From RH-AL1 sp964235705 (lineage in GTDB: Bacteria; Pseudomonadota; Alphaproteobacteria; Rhizobiales; Beijerinckiaceae), in the NCBI GenBank assembly GCA_964235705.1, contig CAXSDP010000003.1:1-64000 (forward strand): a DNA stretch of 64,000 nucleotides. The letters run 5' to 3'. Shown piece by piece: positions 41,085 through 49,798 of this stretch. How positions within the stretch are numbered: position 1 is the first letter of the stretch; every line of letters starts with the position of its first letter. Position numbers and translations under genes: made by a program. The notes beneath the pieces were generated by a model. The model was not told where the DNA came from. It did no database searches and saw nothing but the letters and a program-made list of their open reading frames with translations.

Positions 41085-41395
41085 CAATCACGTTGTACGA
41101 TGCGCGATCCCCCTAGCGCGACGACCCTTGTGCCGACGGGCGAAGGATCACCCCGCCGAGCCCGAAAGGCAAGCCCGGCGGGGTCGCCGGTTTCGCACCT
41201 TCGCACCGGCGGGGGACGGGGGCGTGTGCGATCGAGGGGCCCCGGCACCGGCGACACGCGGAGACAGGTCGCGCCGGCGGGACGCGCGCGGGGCGCTTCG
41301 ATGTACGATGACCCCCAAGCTTGTCACGCCTGGGGACGGGTTTCCCCCGCGAAGCGGGGACGTCTTCGACCGGCGACGTCCATCCCTCGGGCCGC

Positions 41396-42031
41396 CTAGA
41401 CCACCTTGTCCCGGATGGTCTGGGCATAGGGGACGGAATCCTTGAAGGCCGGCCGCGCTTCCAGCCGGTCCTGCAACGCCGCGAGGTTCGGGTGCCGCTC
41501 GCGCCAGGGGTGTTCGGGGAACCGCACGTTGAGCCAACCCAGCAGGCTGCCGACCGCGATGTCGGCCATGCCGAACCTGTCGCCGGTGCAATAGTCGCGA
41601 TCCCCGAGCAGGCGGGAAATCTCCCGAAGGCCGCCATCGGCCTTGCGGAGCTGGCGGGCCGTCCAGTCGGCGCTGCGCGCTTCCTCCTGGCGAGCCTTCT
41701 CCCAGAACATCAGGACGCAGGCGTCGCACACGCCATCGCTCAGGATCTCGAACCGCTTCGTGCGGAGGATGTCGTCCTTGTCCGATGGGACCAGGGGCGG
41801 CGTCGGGTGCTTCGCCTCGACCCACTCGTTGATGAAGCGCGACTCGTAAACGGTTTCGCCGTCATCGCAGATCAGGACGGGCAGCTTCTCCAGCGGGTTG
41901 TACTGGGGGGTCTGCGTGTCGTTGTCCCAAGGCACCTCCGTCATCAGGTGGAAGGGGATGTTCTTCTCGGCGAGCTGGATGCGGACCTTGCGCGCGTAGG
42001 GGCTCGGCGTTGCGCTGATCAGACGGTACAT
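41396..42031 (-). CDS. Glutathione S-transferase family protein
   Basis: This 211-residue protein has a thioredoxin-like N-terminal domain (MYRLISATPSPYARKVRIQL, LEKLPVLICDDGETVYESRF with the cis-proline and the glutathione-binding ES) and an all-helical C-terminal domain with YCTGDRFGMADIAVGSLLGW, the N-capping box. It conjugates or reduces electrophiles with glutathione; the physiological substrate is unknown. The gene stands alone between the repeat region and the acetate permease operon and reads leftward. Confidence 0.92.
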   Translation of the reverse strand: MYRLISATPSPYARKVRIQLAEKNIPFHLMTEVPWDNDTQTPQYNPLEKLPVLICDDGETVYESRFINEWVEAKHPTPPLVPSDKDDILRTKRFEILSDGVCDACVLMFWEKARQEEARSADWTARQLRKADGGLREISRLLGDRDYCTGDRFGMADIAVGSLLGWLNVRFPEHPWRERHPNLAALQDRLEARPAFKDSVPYAQTIRDKVV

Positions 42032-42208
42032 CGCGAACTCCTCGTTGTTGGCCCATCAGGCTAAGGAGCGCGGCGGCGCGCGGCAAGGCGGGTCCTGCCC
42101 GATACGCGATCAAACGTGCCCCTTTTCCGCGCCACCGTCGCCGAAACATTGGCCTTGAGTCGATGCTTCGGCTGCGCCCTAATCGTGAGGGTCGGAGGGG
42201 CGGTGGCG

Positions 42209-42445
42209 GTGCGTGTGTCTCAATCAAGCCTGCACGTCGTCAGGTTGGTCCTGCTCCTCCTCCTGGGGGGCGCCTTCGCGGTCTTCATGACGGCCGCCGC
42301 CTTCGCCCCCGGCCTCTTCGCCGGCCCTCTGCTGCCCGGTGGCATCGTGTCGTCCTGGTTCCTCTTCGGCATCGGCCTGATCTGGGCCGTCGTCTTGACG
42401 ACCGGCATCTACGTCCTGCTCGCCAACGCGGCCGACGGCGCGTGA
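42209..42445 (+). CDS. DUF485-type small membrane protein partnered with ActP
   Basis: This 78-residue protein, from GTG 42209, has two membrane helices (VVRLVLLLLLGGAFAVFMTA and SSWFLFGIGLIWAVVLTTGI, then YVLLANA). It follows the DUF485/YjcH pattern, with AFAPGLF between the helices. GGAGG lies 10 nt before the GTG. DUF485 proteins are almost always encoded just upstream of ActP-type carriers, as here, with a GTGA overlap. The frame is open further upstream to 42116, so a longer form is possible. Confidence 0.75.
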   Translation: MRVSQSSLHVVRLVLLLLLGGAFAVFMTAAAFAPGLFAGPLLPGGIVSSWFLFGIGLIWAVVLTTGIYVLLANAADGA

Positions 42446-44142
42446 GGGCGGTGCGTCTCGCCGCCGCCCTGGCCGCCGCCCTGGCTGCGTTCGCGTCCGA
42501 CGCGGCGCTCGCCGACGGCGCCGCGAAGGGAAGTGGCGCCCTCAACGTCACCGCGATCGCCCTGTTCGCGGCGTTCACCGCCATCACCCTGGCGATCACG
42601 TACTGGGCCTCCGGGCGGACGCGGTCGGCGGCCGACTATTACGCGGCGAGCGGGACGATCACGAGCTTCCAGAACGGCCTCGCCTTGGCGGGCGACCTGG
42701 TCTCGGCGGGCGCGTTCCTGGGCCTGTCCGGGCTCATCTTCGCGACGGGGTTCGACGGCCTCGTCTACGCCGTCGGCTACACGATGGGCTATCCGCTGAT
42801 CGTGTTCTTCCTGGCCGACCAACTGCGGCGCCTGGGCAAGTACACCTACTCGGACGTCCTGGCCTTCCGCCTCGCGCCGCGTCCGGTCCGCACGCTCGCG
42901 GCCTTCTCGTCCCTGTCGATCGTCGCGTTCTACCTGATCGCGCAGATCGTCGGTGCCGGACAGCTGATCCAGCTCCTGTTCGGGCTGCCCTACACGTACG
43001 CCGTCGTGGGCGTCGGCGCGCTGATGATCTGCTACGTGGTGTTCGGCGGCATGGTGGCGACGACCTGGGTGCAGATCATCAAGGCCGTGATGCTGCTGGT
43101 CACCGCGACGTTCACGGCCATCCTCGTCCTCGCGGCCTTCGGCTTCAGCTACGACGCGATCATCGCGAAAGCGGTCGCCGTGCATCCCAAGCACGCCGCG
43201 ATCCTGCAGCCCCAAACCTTCGCCGCGACCCCGTTCTCGACCCTCTCGCTCGGCATCGCGCTGTTCTTCGGCGCCGCCGGCCTGCCTCACCTCCTCATGC
43301 GGGTCTTCACGGTGCCGGACGCCCGCGCGGCGCGGGTGTCCGTCTTCTGGGGCTGCTCCATGGTGGCCTACTTCTTCTCGCTGATCTTCATCATCGGTTT
43401 CGGCGGCCTGGCGCTGGTCAAGTCGGCGCCGCAGTACCTCACGGCGGCCGGCGCCCCGATCGGCGGTGGCAACATGGTGGCGATCCACCTGTCCCACGCG
43501 CTCGGCGGCAACATCCTGCTCGGGCTGAACTCGGCCATCGGCTTCGCCACCATCCTGGCGGTCGTGGCCGGGTTGACGCTCGCGGCCGCCTCGGCGATCT
43601 CGCACGACCTTTACGCCAACGTCATCAAGCGGGGCCGCGTGAGCGAGGGCGACGAGGTGCGCGTCGCCAAGCTCGCCACGCTCGGGATCGGCCTCGTGGC
43701 CATCGCGCTCGGCATCGTGTTCGAGCGGCAGAACATCGCCTACATGGTCGGCCTCGCCTATTCCATCAGCGCGAGCTCCAACTTCCCCGTCCTGATCCTC
43801 GCGCTGTACTGGCCGGGCCTGACCACGCGCGGCGCCGTCGCGGGCGGCTGGGTCGGGCTCATCGGCGCCCTCGTCCTCACGATCCTCGGCCCGCCCGTCT
43901 GGGTCAAGGTGCTGGGCTACGCCGCGCCGATCTTCCCGCTCGACCCGCCGACCCTCGTCACCCTCCCCCTCACCTTCGCGACCTGCCTGATCGTGTCCCT
44001 CACCGATCGCAGCCGGCAGGCGGACGCCGACCGGGCCGGCTACGCGCGCCAGCGCGCCCTCATGCGGGGTGAGCGCCGGGTCGAAGGGGACCCCCGGCGG
44101 GCGACGAGCAAGGAGCCGAGCCTGACAGGTGGTTCGGCTTAG
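42442..44142 (+). CDS. actP: Cation/acetate symporter, sodium:solute symporter family
   Basis: This 566-residue carrier of the SSS family starts at a GTG overlapping the DUF485 stop. It has an N-terminal signal-like segment, then about 13 helices with TYWASGRTRSAADYYAASGT, ITSFQNGLALAGDLVSAGAF, GYPLIVFFLADQLRRLGKYT and GLPHLLMRVFTVPDA. These are the ActP hallmarks, including the Na+-site region GDLVSAGAFLG. ActP imports acetate and other short monocarboxylates such as glycolate or pyruvate. No acetyl-CoA synthetase gene is adjacent. Confidence 0.9.
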   Translation: MRAVRLAAALAAALAAFASDAALADGAAKGSGALNVTAIALFAAFTAITLAITYWASGRTRSAADYYAASGTITSFQNGLALAGDLVSAGAFLGLSGLIFATGFDGLVYAVGYTMGYPLIVFFLADQLRRLGKYTYSDVLAFRLAPRPVRTLAAFSSLSIVAFYLIAQIVGAGQLIQLLFGLPYTYAVVGVGALMICYVVFGGMVATTWVQIIKAVMLLVTATFTAILVLAAFGFSYDAIIAKAVAVHPKHAAILQPQTFAATPFSTLSLGIALFFGAAGLPHLLMRVFTVPDARAARVSVFWGCSMVAYFFSLIFIIGFGGLALVKSAPQYLTAAGAPIGGGNMVAIHLSHALGGNILLGLNSAIGFATILAVVAGLTLAAASAISHDLYANVIKRGRVSEGDEVRVAKLATLGIGLVAIALGIVFERQNIAYMVGLAYSISASSNFPVLILALYWPGLTTRGAVAGGWVGLIGALVLTILGPPVWVKVLGYAAPIFPLDPPTLVTLPLTFATCLIVSLTDRSRQADADRAGYARQRALMRGERRVEGDPRRATSKEPSLTGGSA

Positions 44143-44515
44143 CGCCAGCTGGGCACGTCGACGTCGCGGGGTGGCCGGACGCGTCGTCGGCGATGCAGGC
44201 GCGCGCGGCGATCCCGGGTCGATCGCGGAACCCTGTCGAAAGACCGGGGGGCCGGAATGACCCCCTTACGGCGACTTTCAACGACCCTCCATTCGAGCTA
44301 AGTCGACGCGGCCAGGTCGGCGTTTGAACCGATCGGCCCGCGAGGACGCCCGAGATGACCTGCGCGCCAAGCGCCGCCGTGGCGGCGCACGCCTTGATCG
44401 AGCCCGCCGCGCCGACAACGCGGGGTGGGCGCGGCGCCGGGTCCGCCCGCGCTGACGCGGTCCGGGTCGCGGGGCGTGCGACCTGGCGGTGCCGAGGCAA
44501 CGCGGGAGGACGGTC
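44143..44515. other. Intergenic region between actP and an MFS gene
   Basis: No gene, repeat or strong hairpin is recognised in these 373 nt. A slightly less GC-rich patch at about 44260-44310 could hold a promoter for the downstream carrier gene. A GGGAGGA ribosome-binding site lies just before the MFS start. Confidence 0.5.
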
Positions 44516-45868
44516 ATGATCGATGCCGCGCTGGAGCGCTCGGCGATGCGGCGCATCGGATGGCGGCTCGTGCCGTTCCTGATCCTCGCCTACTTCGTGT
44601 CCTTCCTGGATCGGGTGAACGTCGGCTTCGCCGCGATCCAGATGAACCACGACCTCGGGCTGACCGCCACGGTGTTCGGCTGGGGCGCCGGCATCTTCTT
44701 CCTCGGCTACTTCCTGCTGGAGATCCCGAGCAACCTGGCGCTGGAGCGGTTCGGGGCGCGGGTGTGGATCGCCAGGATCATGGCGACCTGGGGCCTCGTC
44801 TCCGCCGCCACCGCCCTCGTGCAGGGGCCTTGGTCGTTCGTCGCGTTGCGCTTCCTGCTCGGCTTGGCCGAGGCCGGCTTCTTCCCCGGCGTGATCCTCT
44901 ACCTCACCTACTGGTTCCCGAGCGAGTACCGGGCGCGGATCATCGGCGTCTTCATGATCTCGATCCCCATCTCGTCGTTCCTGGGGTCGCCGGTGTCGGG
45001 CGCGCTGCTCGGCGTCAGCGGCTGGGGCTTGAAGGGCTGGCAATGGCTTTTCATCCTGGAAGGCTTGCCGGCCCTGGTGATGGCGGCCGCGGTGCTGTGG
45101 CTGCTGCCCGACAAGCCGGGCGACGCCGCGTGGCTGCCGGCGGCCGAACGCGACTGGCTCGTGCGGCGCCTCCAAGCCGATTCGGCGCGCAACGGCCGTC
45201 TAGGCGGGGGCAGGGAACCGTCGCTGTGGGCGACGCTGCGCGAGCCGCGCCTGCTGCTCTTCACCATCATCTACTTCGGCTCCACGGCGAGCAGTTACGG
45301 CCTGACGTTCTGGACGCCGCAGATCGTCAAGGGCTACGGCTTGACCAATCTCGGGACCGGGTTGCTGAACAGCGTCCCGTACGGTTTCGCTTCGGTGGCG
45401 ATGATCCTGTGGGGGCGGCGCAGCGACCGTTTGGGCGAGCGGCGCTGGCACCTGGCGATCCCGTTCCTGATCCTGGCGACGGGACTCGCGGGCGGCACGC
45501 TCGTCTCGGGGCTCGTCCCGGTCGTCTGCGCGCTGAGCGTGGCGGCGGTGGGCGTCTACATGCTGAAGGGCCCGTTCTGGGCGCTGGCGACGGAGCAGAT
45601 CAGGCCCACCACGGCGGCGGCCAGCATCGCGGTCATCAACGCCGTCGGCAACCTCGGCGGCTTCCTCGGGCCCTACCTGATCGGCGCCATCAAGGGCGCG
45701 ACGGGCAGCTTCACCCTGAGCCTCGTTCCCTTGATCCTGTTCGCCCTGGTCTCGGCGGTCCTGTCGCTCGTCGCCGGTCGCCAGCGATCGGCGGCGGCTC
45801 ACGCATCCCAGGGCGCGCCCTGGCCCGGGCGCCCGTCGAACGCGGAAGGGGTCGCGCTGGACCGGTGA
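44516..45868 (+). CDS. MFS transporter, anion:cation symporter family
   Basis: This 450-residue, 12-helix carrier is a clear paralogue of the one at 38.7 kb: LVPFLILAYFVSFLDRVNVG, WGAGIFFLGYFLLEIPSNLA, LRFLLGLAEAGFFPGVILYL and TYWFPSEYRARIIGVFMIS. Its family takes up tartrate, phthalate, hexuronates and similar organic anions. GGGAGGACGGTC precedes the ATG. It is about 170 nt upstream of the glucarate carrier and probably belongs to the same sugar-acid locus. The substrate is unknown. Confidence 0.9.
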   Translation: MIDAALERSAMRRIGWRLVPFLILAYFVSFLDRVNVGFAAIQMNHDLGLTATVFGWGAGIFFLGYFLLEIPSNLALERFGARVWIARIMATWGLVSAATALVQGPWSFVALRFLLGLAEAGFFPGVILYLTYWFPSEYRARIIGVFMISIPISSFLGSPVSGALLGVSGWGLKGWQWLFILEGLPALVMAAAVLWLLPDKPGDAAWLPAAERDWLVRRLQADSARNGRLGGGREPSLWATLREPRLLLFTIIYFGSTASSYGLTFWTPQIVKGYGLTNLGTGLLNSVPYGFASVAMILWGRRSDRLGERRWHLAIPFLILATGLAGGTLVSGLVPVVCALSVAAVGVYMLKGPFWALATEQIRPTTAAASIAVINAVGNLGGFLGPYLIGAIKGATGSFTLSLVPLILFALVSAVLSLVAGRQRSAAAHASQGAPWPGRPSNAEGVALDR

Positions 45869-46036
45869 CGCCGCCCTGACCGGTCCGGGTGACGACGGGC
45901 GATGAAGGTCCGGCCCGCGATCGTCGCCCGATCGGCATCGATCCATCCAGCCTTTGATGGGGAACTCCTGATCGAAGGGAGTCTAGTCCCACCGGCCGAG
46001 GATGGCCGAACGGCCCTGGCAGAGGAAAGCCCGCCC

Positions 46037-47359
46037 ATGAGCGTCGATGTGGTCGTGACCGCCGCCAAACGCAGCCGCGTGCGGCTCCTCGTGGTGACGA
46101 TGTTGTTCCTCGCCACCACCATCAACTACGCCGATCGCGCGACGCTCTCGATCGCCGGGCCGCCGCTGGCCAAGGACCTCGGACTCGACGCGGTGGCGTT
46201 GGGCTACGTGTTCTCCGCCCTCGCCTGGTCCTACGTCATCGCCCAACTGCCCGGCGGCTGGCTCCTCGACCGCTACGGGACGAAATGGGTCTACGCCGCC
46301 GCCATCTTCCTCTGGTCGGTGTTCACGCTCCTGCAGGGGGCTGTCGGCTTCCTCACCGGCTTCGCCGCGGTCGCCGTGCTGTTCTCGCTCCGGCTCTGCG
46401 TCGGCGTGGCGGAAGCCCCGGTCTTCCCGGCCAACGCGCGCATCACCGCCGCCTGGTTCCCCGCGAGCGAGCGCGGCACGGCCTCCGCCTTCTTCAACTC
46501 GTCGCAGTATTTCGCGACGGTGCTGTTCACGCCCCTGATGGGATGGGTGGTTCACGCCTACGGCTGGCACGACGTCTTCGTGCTCATGGGCGTGCTCGGC
46601 CTCGCCTTCACCCTGGTCTGGGTCCGCGTGATCCACGCGCCGGCCGATCATCCCTCGATGAACGGGCTCGAGCTCGATCACATCAGGGACGGCGGCGCCC
46701 TGCTCGAGATGAGCGGCCGCGCGCCCGCCACCGGGGGCGACGCGGGGCGCGTCATCCGCCAGCTGCTCCGCAACCGCATGCTGCTCGGCATCTACGTCGG
46801 CCAGTACTGCATCACCACGCTCACCTACTTCTTCCTGACGTGGTTCCCGATCTACCTCGTGAAGGAGCGGGGCCTATCCATCCTCCAGGCCGGCTTCGTC
46901 GCCGTGCTGCCGGCGCTCTGCGGCTTCGTCGGCGGCCTGTTAGGGGGCTGGATCTCCGACGCCCTGCTCAAGCGCGGGCACTCCCTGTCGGCGTCGCGCA
47001 AGATCCCGATCGTCGGCGGCATGCTGCTGTCCATGTGCATCGTGGGCTGCAACTACGCGCAGGCGCCGAGCGTCATCGTCGGGCTCATGGCGCTGGCCTT
47101 CTTCGGCAAGGGCGTGGGCGCGCTCGGCTGGGCGGTCGTCTCCGACACCTCGCCGCGCGAGAGCGGTGGCCTCAGCGGCGCGCTATTCAACATGTTCGGC
47201 AACACGGCCGGCATCACCACGCCGATCGCCATCGGCTACATCGTCCAGCGCACCGGGTCGTTCAACGGCGCCCTCGTCTTCATCGGCGCGAACGCCCTCG
47301 TGGCGGTCGTGTGCTACCTCGGCTTGGTCGGCGAGATACGACGCGTCGAGCTGACGTGA
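46037..47359 (+). CDS. MFS transporter, glucarate/galactarate (GudP-like) type
   Basis: This 440-residue carrier, from ATG 46037, has VTMLFLATTINYADRATLSI, LPGGWLLDRYGTKWVYAAAI, VGVAEAPVFPANARITAAWF and GTASAFFNSSQYFATVLFTP, the pattern of GudP/GarP D-glucarate:H+ symporters. The frame is open upstream to 45902, but those residues do not look like a carrier N-terminus. A glucarate dehydratase gene follows 127 nt later, which supports sugar-diacid uptake. Confidence 0.87.
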   Translation: MSVDVVVTAAKRSRVRLLVVTMLFLATTINYADRATLSIAGPPLAKDLGLDAVALGYVFSALAWSYVIAQLPGGWLLDRYGTKWVYAAAIFLWSVFTLLQGAVGFLTGFAAVAVLFSLRLCVGVAEAPVFPANARITAAWFPASERGTASAFFNSSQYFATVLFTPLMGWVVHAYGWHDVFVLMGVLGLAFTLVWVRVIHAPADHPSMNGLELDHIRDGGALLEMSGRAPATGGDAGRVIRQLLRNRMLLGIYVGQYCITTLTYFFLTWFPIYLVKERGLSILQAGFVAVLPALCGFVGGLLGGWISDALLKRGHSLSASRKIPIVGGMLLSMCIVGCNYAQAPSVIVGLMALAFFGKGVGALGWAVVSDTSPRESGGLSGALFNMFGNTAGITTPIAIGYIVQRTGSFNGALVFIGANALVAVVCYLGLVGEIRRVELT

Positions 47360-47486
47360 TGCTTCAGCCGATCCGACCCGTCGACGAGACGGACCCGATC
47401 CTCGCCATCTTCGGCTTGGACACGCGTCCGCCCCTCCGTTTAACCTCGTCGGGCACGACGCGACGATGTCGGACACGCGGGAGGAC

Positions 47487-48851
47487 ATGATGCGGACCGA
47501 GGACATGGCAACACCATCGCGCGGCCCCTCGCGCCCTCCCACGATCATCGGCATGCGAGTGGTGCCGGTGGCCGGTCGCGACAGCATGCTCCTCAACCTC
47601 AGCGGCGCCCACGGGCCGTTCTTCACCCGCAACCTCGTCATCCTCACCGACAACGCCGGGGCGACGGGCCTGGGCGAGGTGCCCGGCGGCGAGCGCATCC
47701 GCCGGACGCTGGAGGACGCGCGCGACCTGGTGGTGGGCCGGCCGCTCGGCGCGTGGCAGGCGGTGCTGAACGCCATGCGGGCGCGCTTCGCCGATCGCGA
47801 CGCGGGGGGACGGGGGACGCAGACCTTCGATCTGCGCGTGACCATCCACGCCATCACCGCGATCGAGTCCGCCTTCCTCGACCTGCTGGGCCAGTTCCTC
47901 GACGTGCCGGTGGCGGCGCTGCTCGGCGAGGGCCAGCAACGTGACGCGGTCGCCGTGCTGGGCTACCTCTTCTACGTTGGCGACCGCCGCCGCTCCCCCC
48001 TGCCGTACCGCGAACCGACCGCCCGCGATGGCTGGCTGCGCCTGCGCGACGAGGAGGCCCTCACCCCCGCCGCGATCGCGCGCCTCGCCGAGGCGACCCA
48101 CGAGCGCTACGGCTTCAACGACTTCAAGCTGAAGGGCGGCGTGCTGGCCGGCGCCGAGGAGATGGCGGCGATCAGTGCCATCGCCGAGCGTTTCCCGGAG
48201 GCCCGCGTCACCCTCGACCCGAATGGCGCCTGGTCGCTGCGCGACGCCATCGACCTTTGCAAGGGGCGGGGCGACGTGCTCGCCTACGCCGAGGACCCGT
48301 GCGGCGCCGAGGATGGCTTCTCCGGCCGCGAGGTCATGGCGGAGTTCCGGCGCGCGACCGGGCTGCCCACCGCCACCAACATGATCGCCACCGACTGGCG
48401 GCAGATGAACCACGCCATCCAGCTCGGCGCGGTCGACATCCCGCTCGCCGACCCGCACTTCTGGACGATGGCCGGGTCGGTCAGGGTCGCCCAGCTCTGC
48501 CGTGACCATGGGCTCACCTGGGGTTCGCACTCCAACAACCATTTCGACGTGTCGCTCGCCATGTTCACCCACGTGGCGGCGGCGGCGCCGGGCCGCGTCA
48601 CCGCGATCGACACGCACTGGATCTGGCAGGACGGGCAGCGATTGACGCGCGAGCCGCTGCCCATCGCCGACGGCCTGCTGCGCGTGCCGGAGCGGCCCGG
48701 CCTCGGGATCGAGCTCGATTGGGACGAGGTCGAGGCGGCCCACGCGCTGTACGGGCGGCACGGTCTCGGCGCCCGCGACGACGCGGCGGCGATGCAGGCC
48801 CTGGTGCCGGGCTGGACCTACGACAACAAGCGCCCATGCCTGGTGCGCTGA
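47487..48851 (+). CDS. gudD: Glucarate dehydratase
   Basis: GudD dehydrates D-glucarate to 5-keto-4-deoxy-D-glucarate. The 454-residue protein is of the enolase superfamily with a capping domain (VVPVAGRDSMLLNLSGAHGP, FFTRNLVILTDNAG). The KxK motif is in FNDFKLKGGV, metal ligands are in VTLDPNGAWSL and AYAEDPCGAEDG, and the catalytic His region is in GSHSNNHFDVSLAMF. ATG 47487 follows CGGGAGG; an upstream ATG at 47466 is also open. It is followed by an HpaI-type aldolase, giving two consecutive steps of the glucarate pathway. Confidence 0.92.
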   Translation: MMRTEDMATPSRGPSRPPTIIGMRVVPVAGRDSMLLNLSGAHGPFFTRNLVILTDNAGATGLGEVPGGERIRRTLEDARDLVVGRPLGAWQAVLNAMRARFADRDAGGRGTQTFDLRVTIHAITAIESAFLDLLGQFLDVPVAALLGEGQQRDAVAVLGYLFYVGDRRRSPLPYREPTARDGWLRLRDEEALTPAAIARLAEATHERYGFNDFKLKGGVLAGAEEMAAISAIAERFPEARVTLDPNGAWSLRDAIDLCKGRGDVLAYAEDPCGAEDGFSGREVMAEFRRATGLPTATNMIATDWRQMNHAIQLGAVDIPLADPHFWTMAGSVRVAQLCRDHGLTWGSHSNNHFDVSLAMFTHVAAAAPGRVTAIDTHWIWQDGQRLTREPLPIADGLLRVPERPGLGIELDWDEVEAAHALYGRHGLGARDDAAAMQALVPGWTYDNKRPCLVR

Positions 48852-48896
48852 GCCTGGTGCGCTGGCCGAGTGCGCCGACCGAATGAGGGGACGACG

Positions 48897-49667
48897 ATGG
48901 ACATCCTGACAAACCGCTTCAAGGCCGCCCTGCGCGACGACCGCCAGCAGATCGGCCTGTGGTGCAGCCTCGCCAGCCCGATCTCGACGGAGATCGTCGC
49001 CGGTTCGGGGTTCGACTGGCTGCTCCTCGACATGGAGCATTCCCCCAACGACCTGCGCGACATCTACGGCCAGCTCCAGGCGATGGCCGAAGGGGGTGCC
49101 CACCCCGTGGTGCGCGTGCCGAGCGACGACGCGATCACGATCAAGCGCATCCTCGACGCCGGGGCGCAATCGCTGATGATCCCCAACATCGACGACGCCG
49201 AGCAGGCGCGTCGCGCGGTGGCGGCGACCCGCTACGCGCCGCGCGGCGTGCGCGGGTTCTCCCAGGCGCCCCGCGCCGCCCGGTTCGGCCGCGTGCCCGA
49301 CTACCACGCGCGCTGCGAGGCCGAGATCTTCGTGACGGTCCAGGTCGAGTCGCGGCGCGCCCTCGACAACCTGGAGGCGATCGCGGGGATCGAGGGCGTC
49401 GACGGCGTGTTCATCGGCCCCGGCGACCTGTCCACCAGCCTCGGCTACCTCGGCCAGCAGAACCACCCGGACGTGGTGCGCACCATTGAGGATGCCGTCG
49501 CGCGCATCCGGGCGGCGGGCAAGTCCGCCGGCATCCTGACCGCCAACGAGCCGCTGGCGCAGCGCTACATCGCCGCCGGCACCCGCTTCACCGCGGTCGG
49601 CTCGGACATGGGCCTGCTCGCCCGCGGCTCCGAGGCGCTCGCCGCCCGGTTCAAGACGCCCGCGTGA
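48897..49667 (+). CDS. garL: HpcH/HpaI-family aldolase, probable 5-keto-4-deoxy-D-glucarate aldolase
   Basis: This 256-residue class II (metal-dependent) pyruvate aldolase has GLWCSLASPISTEIVAGSGF, DWLLLDMEHSPNDL, AQSLMIPNIDDAEQA, VTVQVESRRALDNLEAI and GVFIGPGDLSTSLG. GarL cleaves 5-keto-4-deoxy-D-glucarate to pyruvate and tartronate semialdehyde. The position directly after gudD and before garD supports this; the sister enzyme RhmA for 2-keto-3-deoxy-L-rhamnonate is the main alternative. A tartronate semialdehyde reductase gene is not in the window. Confidence 0.85.
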   Translation: MDILTNRFKAALRDDRQQIGLWCSLASPISTEIVAGSGFDWLLLDMEHSPNDLRDIYGQLQAMAEGGAHPVVRVPSDDAITIKRILDAGAQSLMIPNIDDAEQARRAVAATRYAPRGVRGFSQAPRAARFGRVPDYHARCEAEIFVTVQVESRRALDNLEAIAGIEGVDGVFIGPGDLSTSLGYLGQQNHPDVVRTIEDAVARIRAAGKSAGILTANEPLAQRYIAAGTRFTAVGSDMGLLARGSEALAARFKTPA

Positions 49668-49798
49668 GCCCACGCCGGCGGGCACGACCATCGGCCGTGT
49701 GCCCTTCCGGGTCGGAATGGCTTATCCCGGACGAAGGTGACGGCGAGGCCGTGCGGTAGGCCCGATGGGGCTGCGCATACACGCTGGGGGAAACATCG

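Larger units (their letters stand above)
40810..41395. other. Intergenic region with hairpins and tandem repeats
   Basis: No gene is seen in these 586 nt. The region holds a 12-bp GNRA hairpin just after the aldolase gene, four 32-bp imperfect repeats (40977-41084), and a 9-bp stem with 17-nt loop at 41150-41184. A small palindrome around 41344-41358 follows. It looks like an accumulation site for repeats and perhaps a decayed insertion element. Confidence 0.7.
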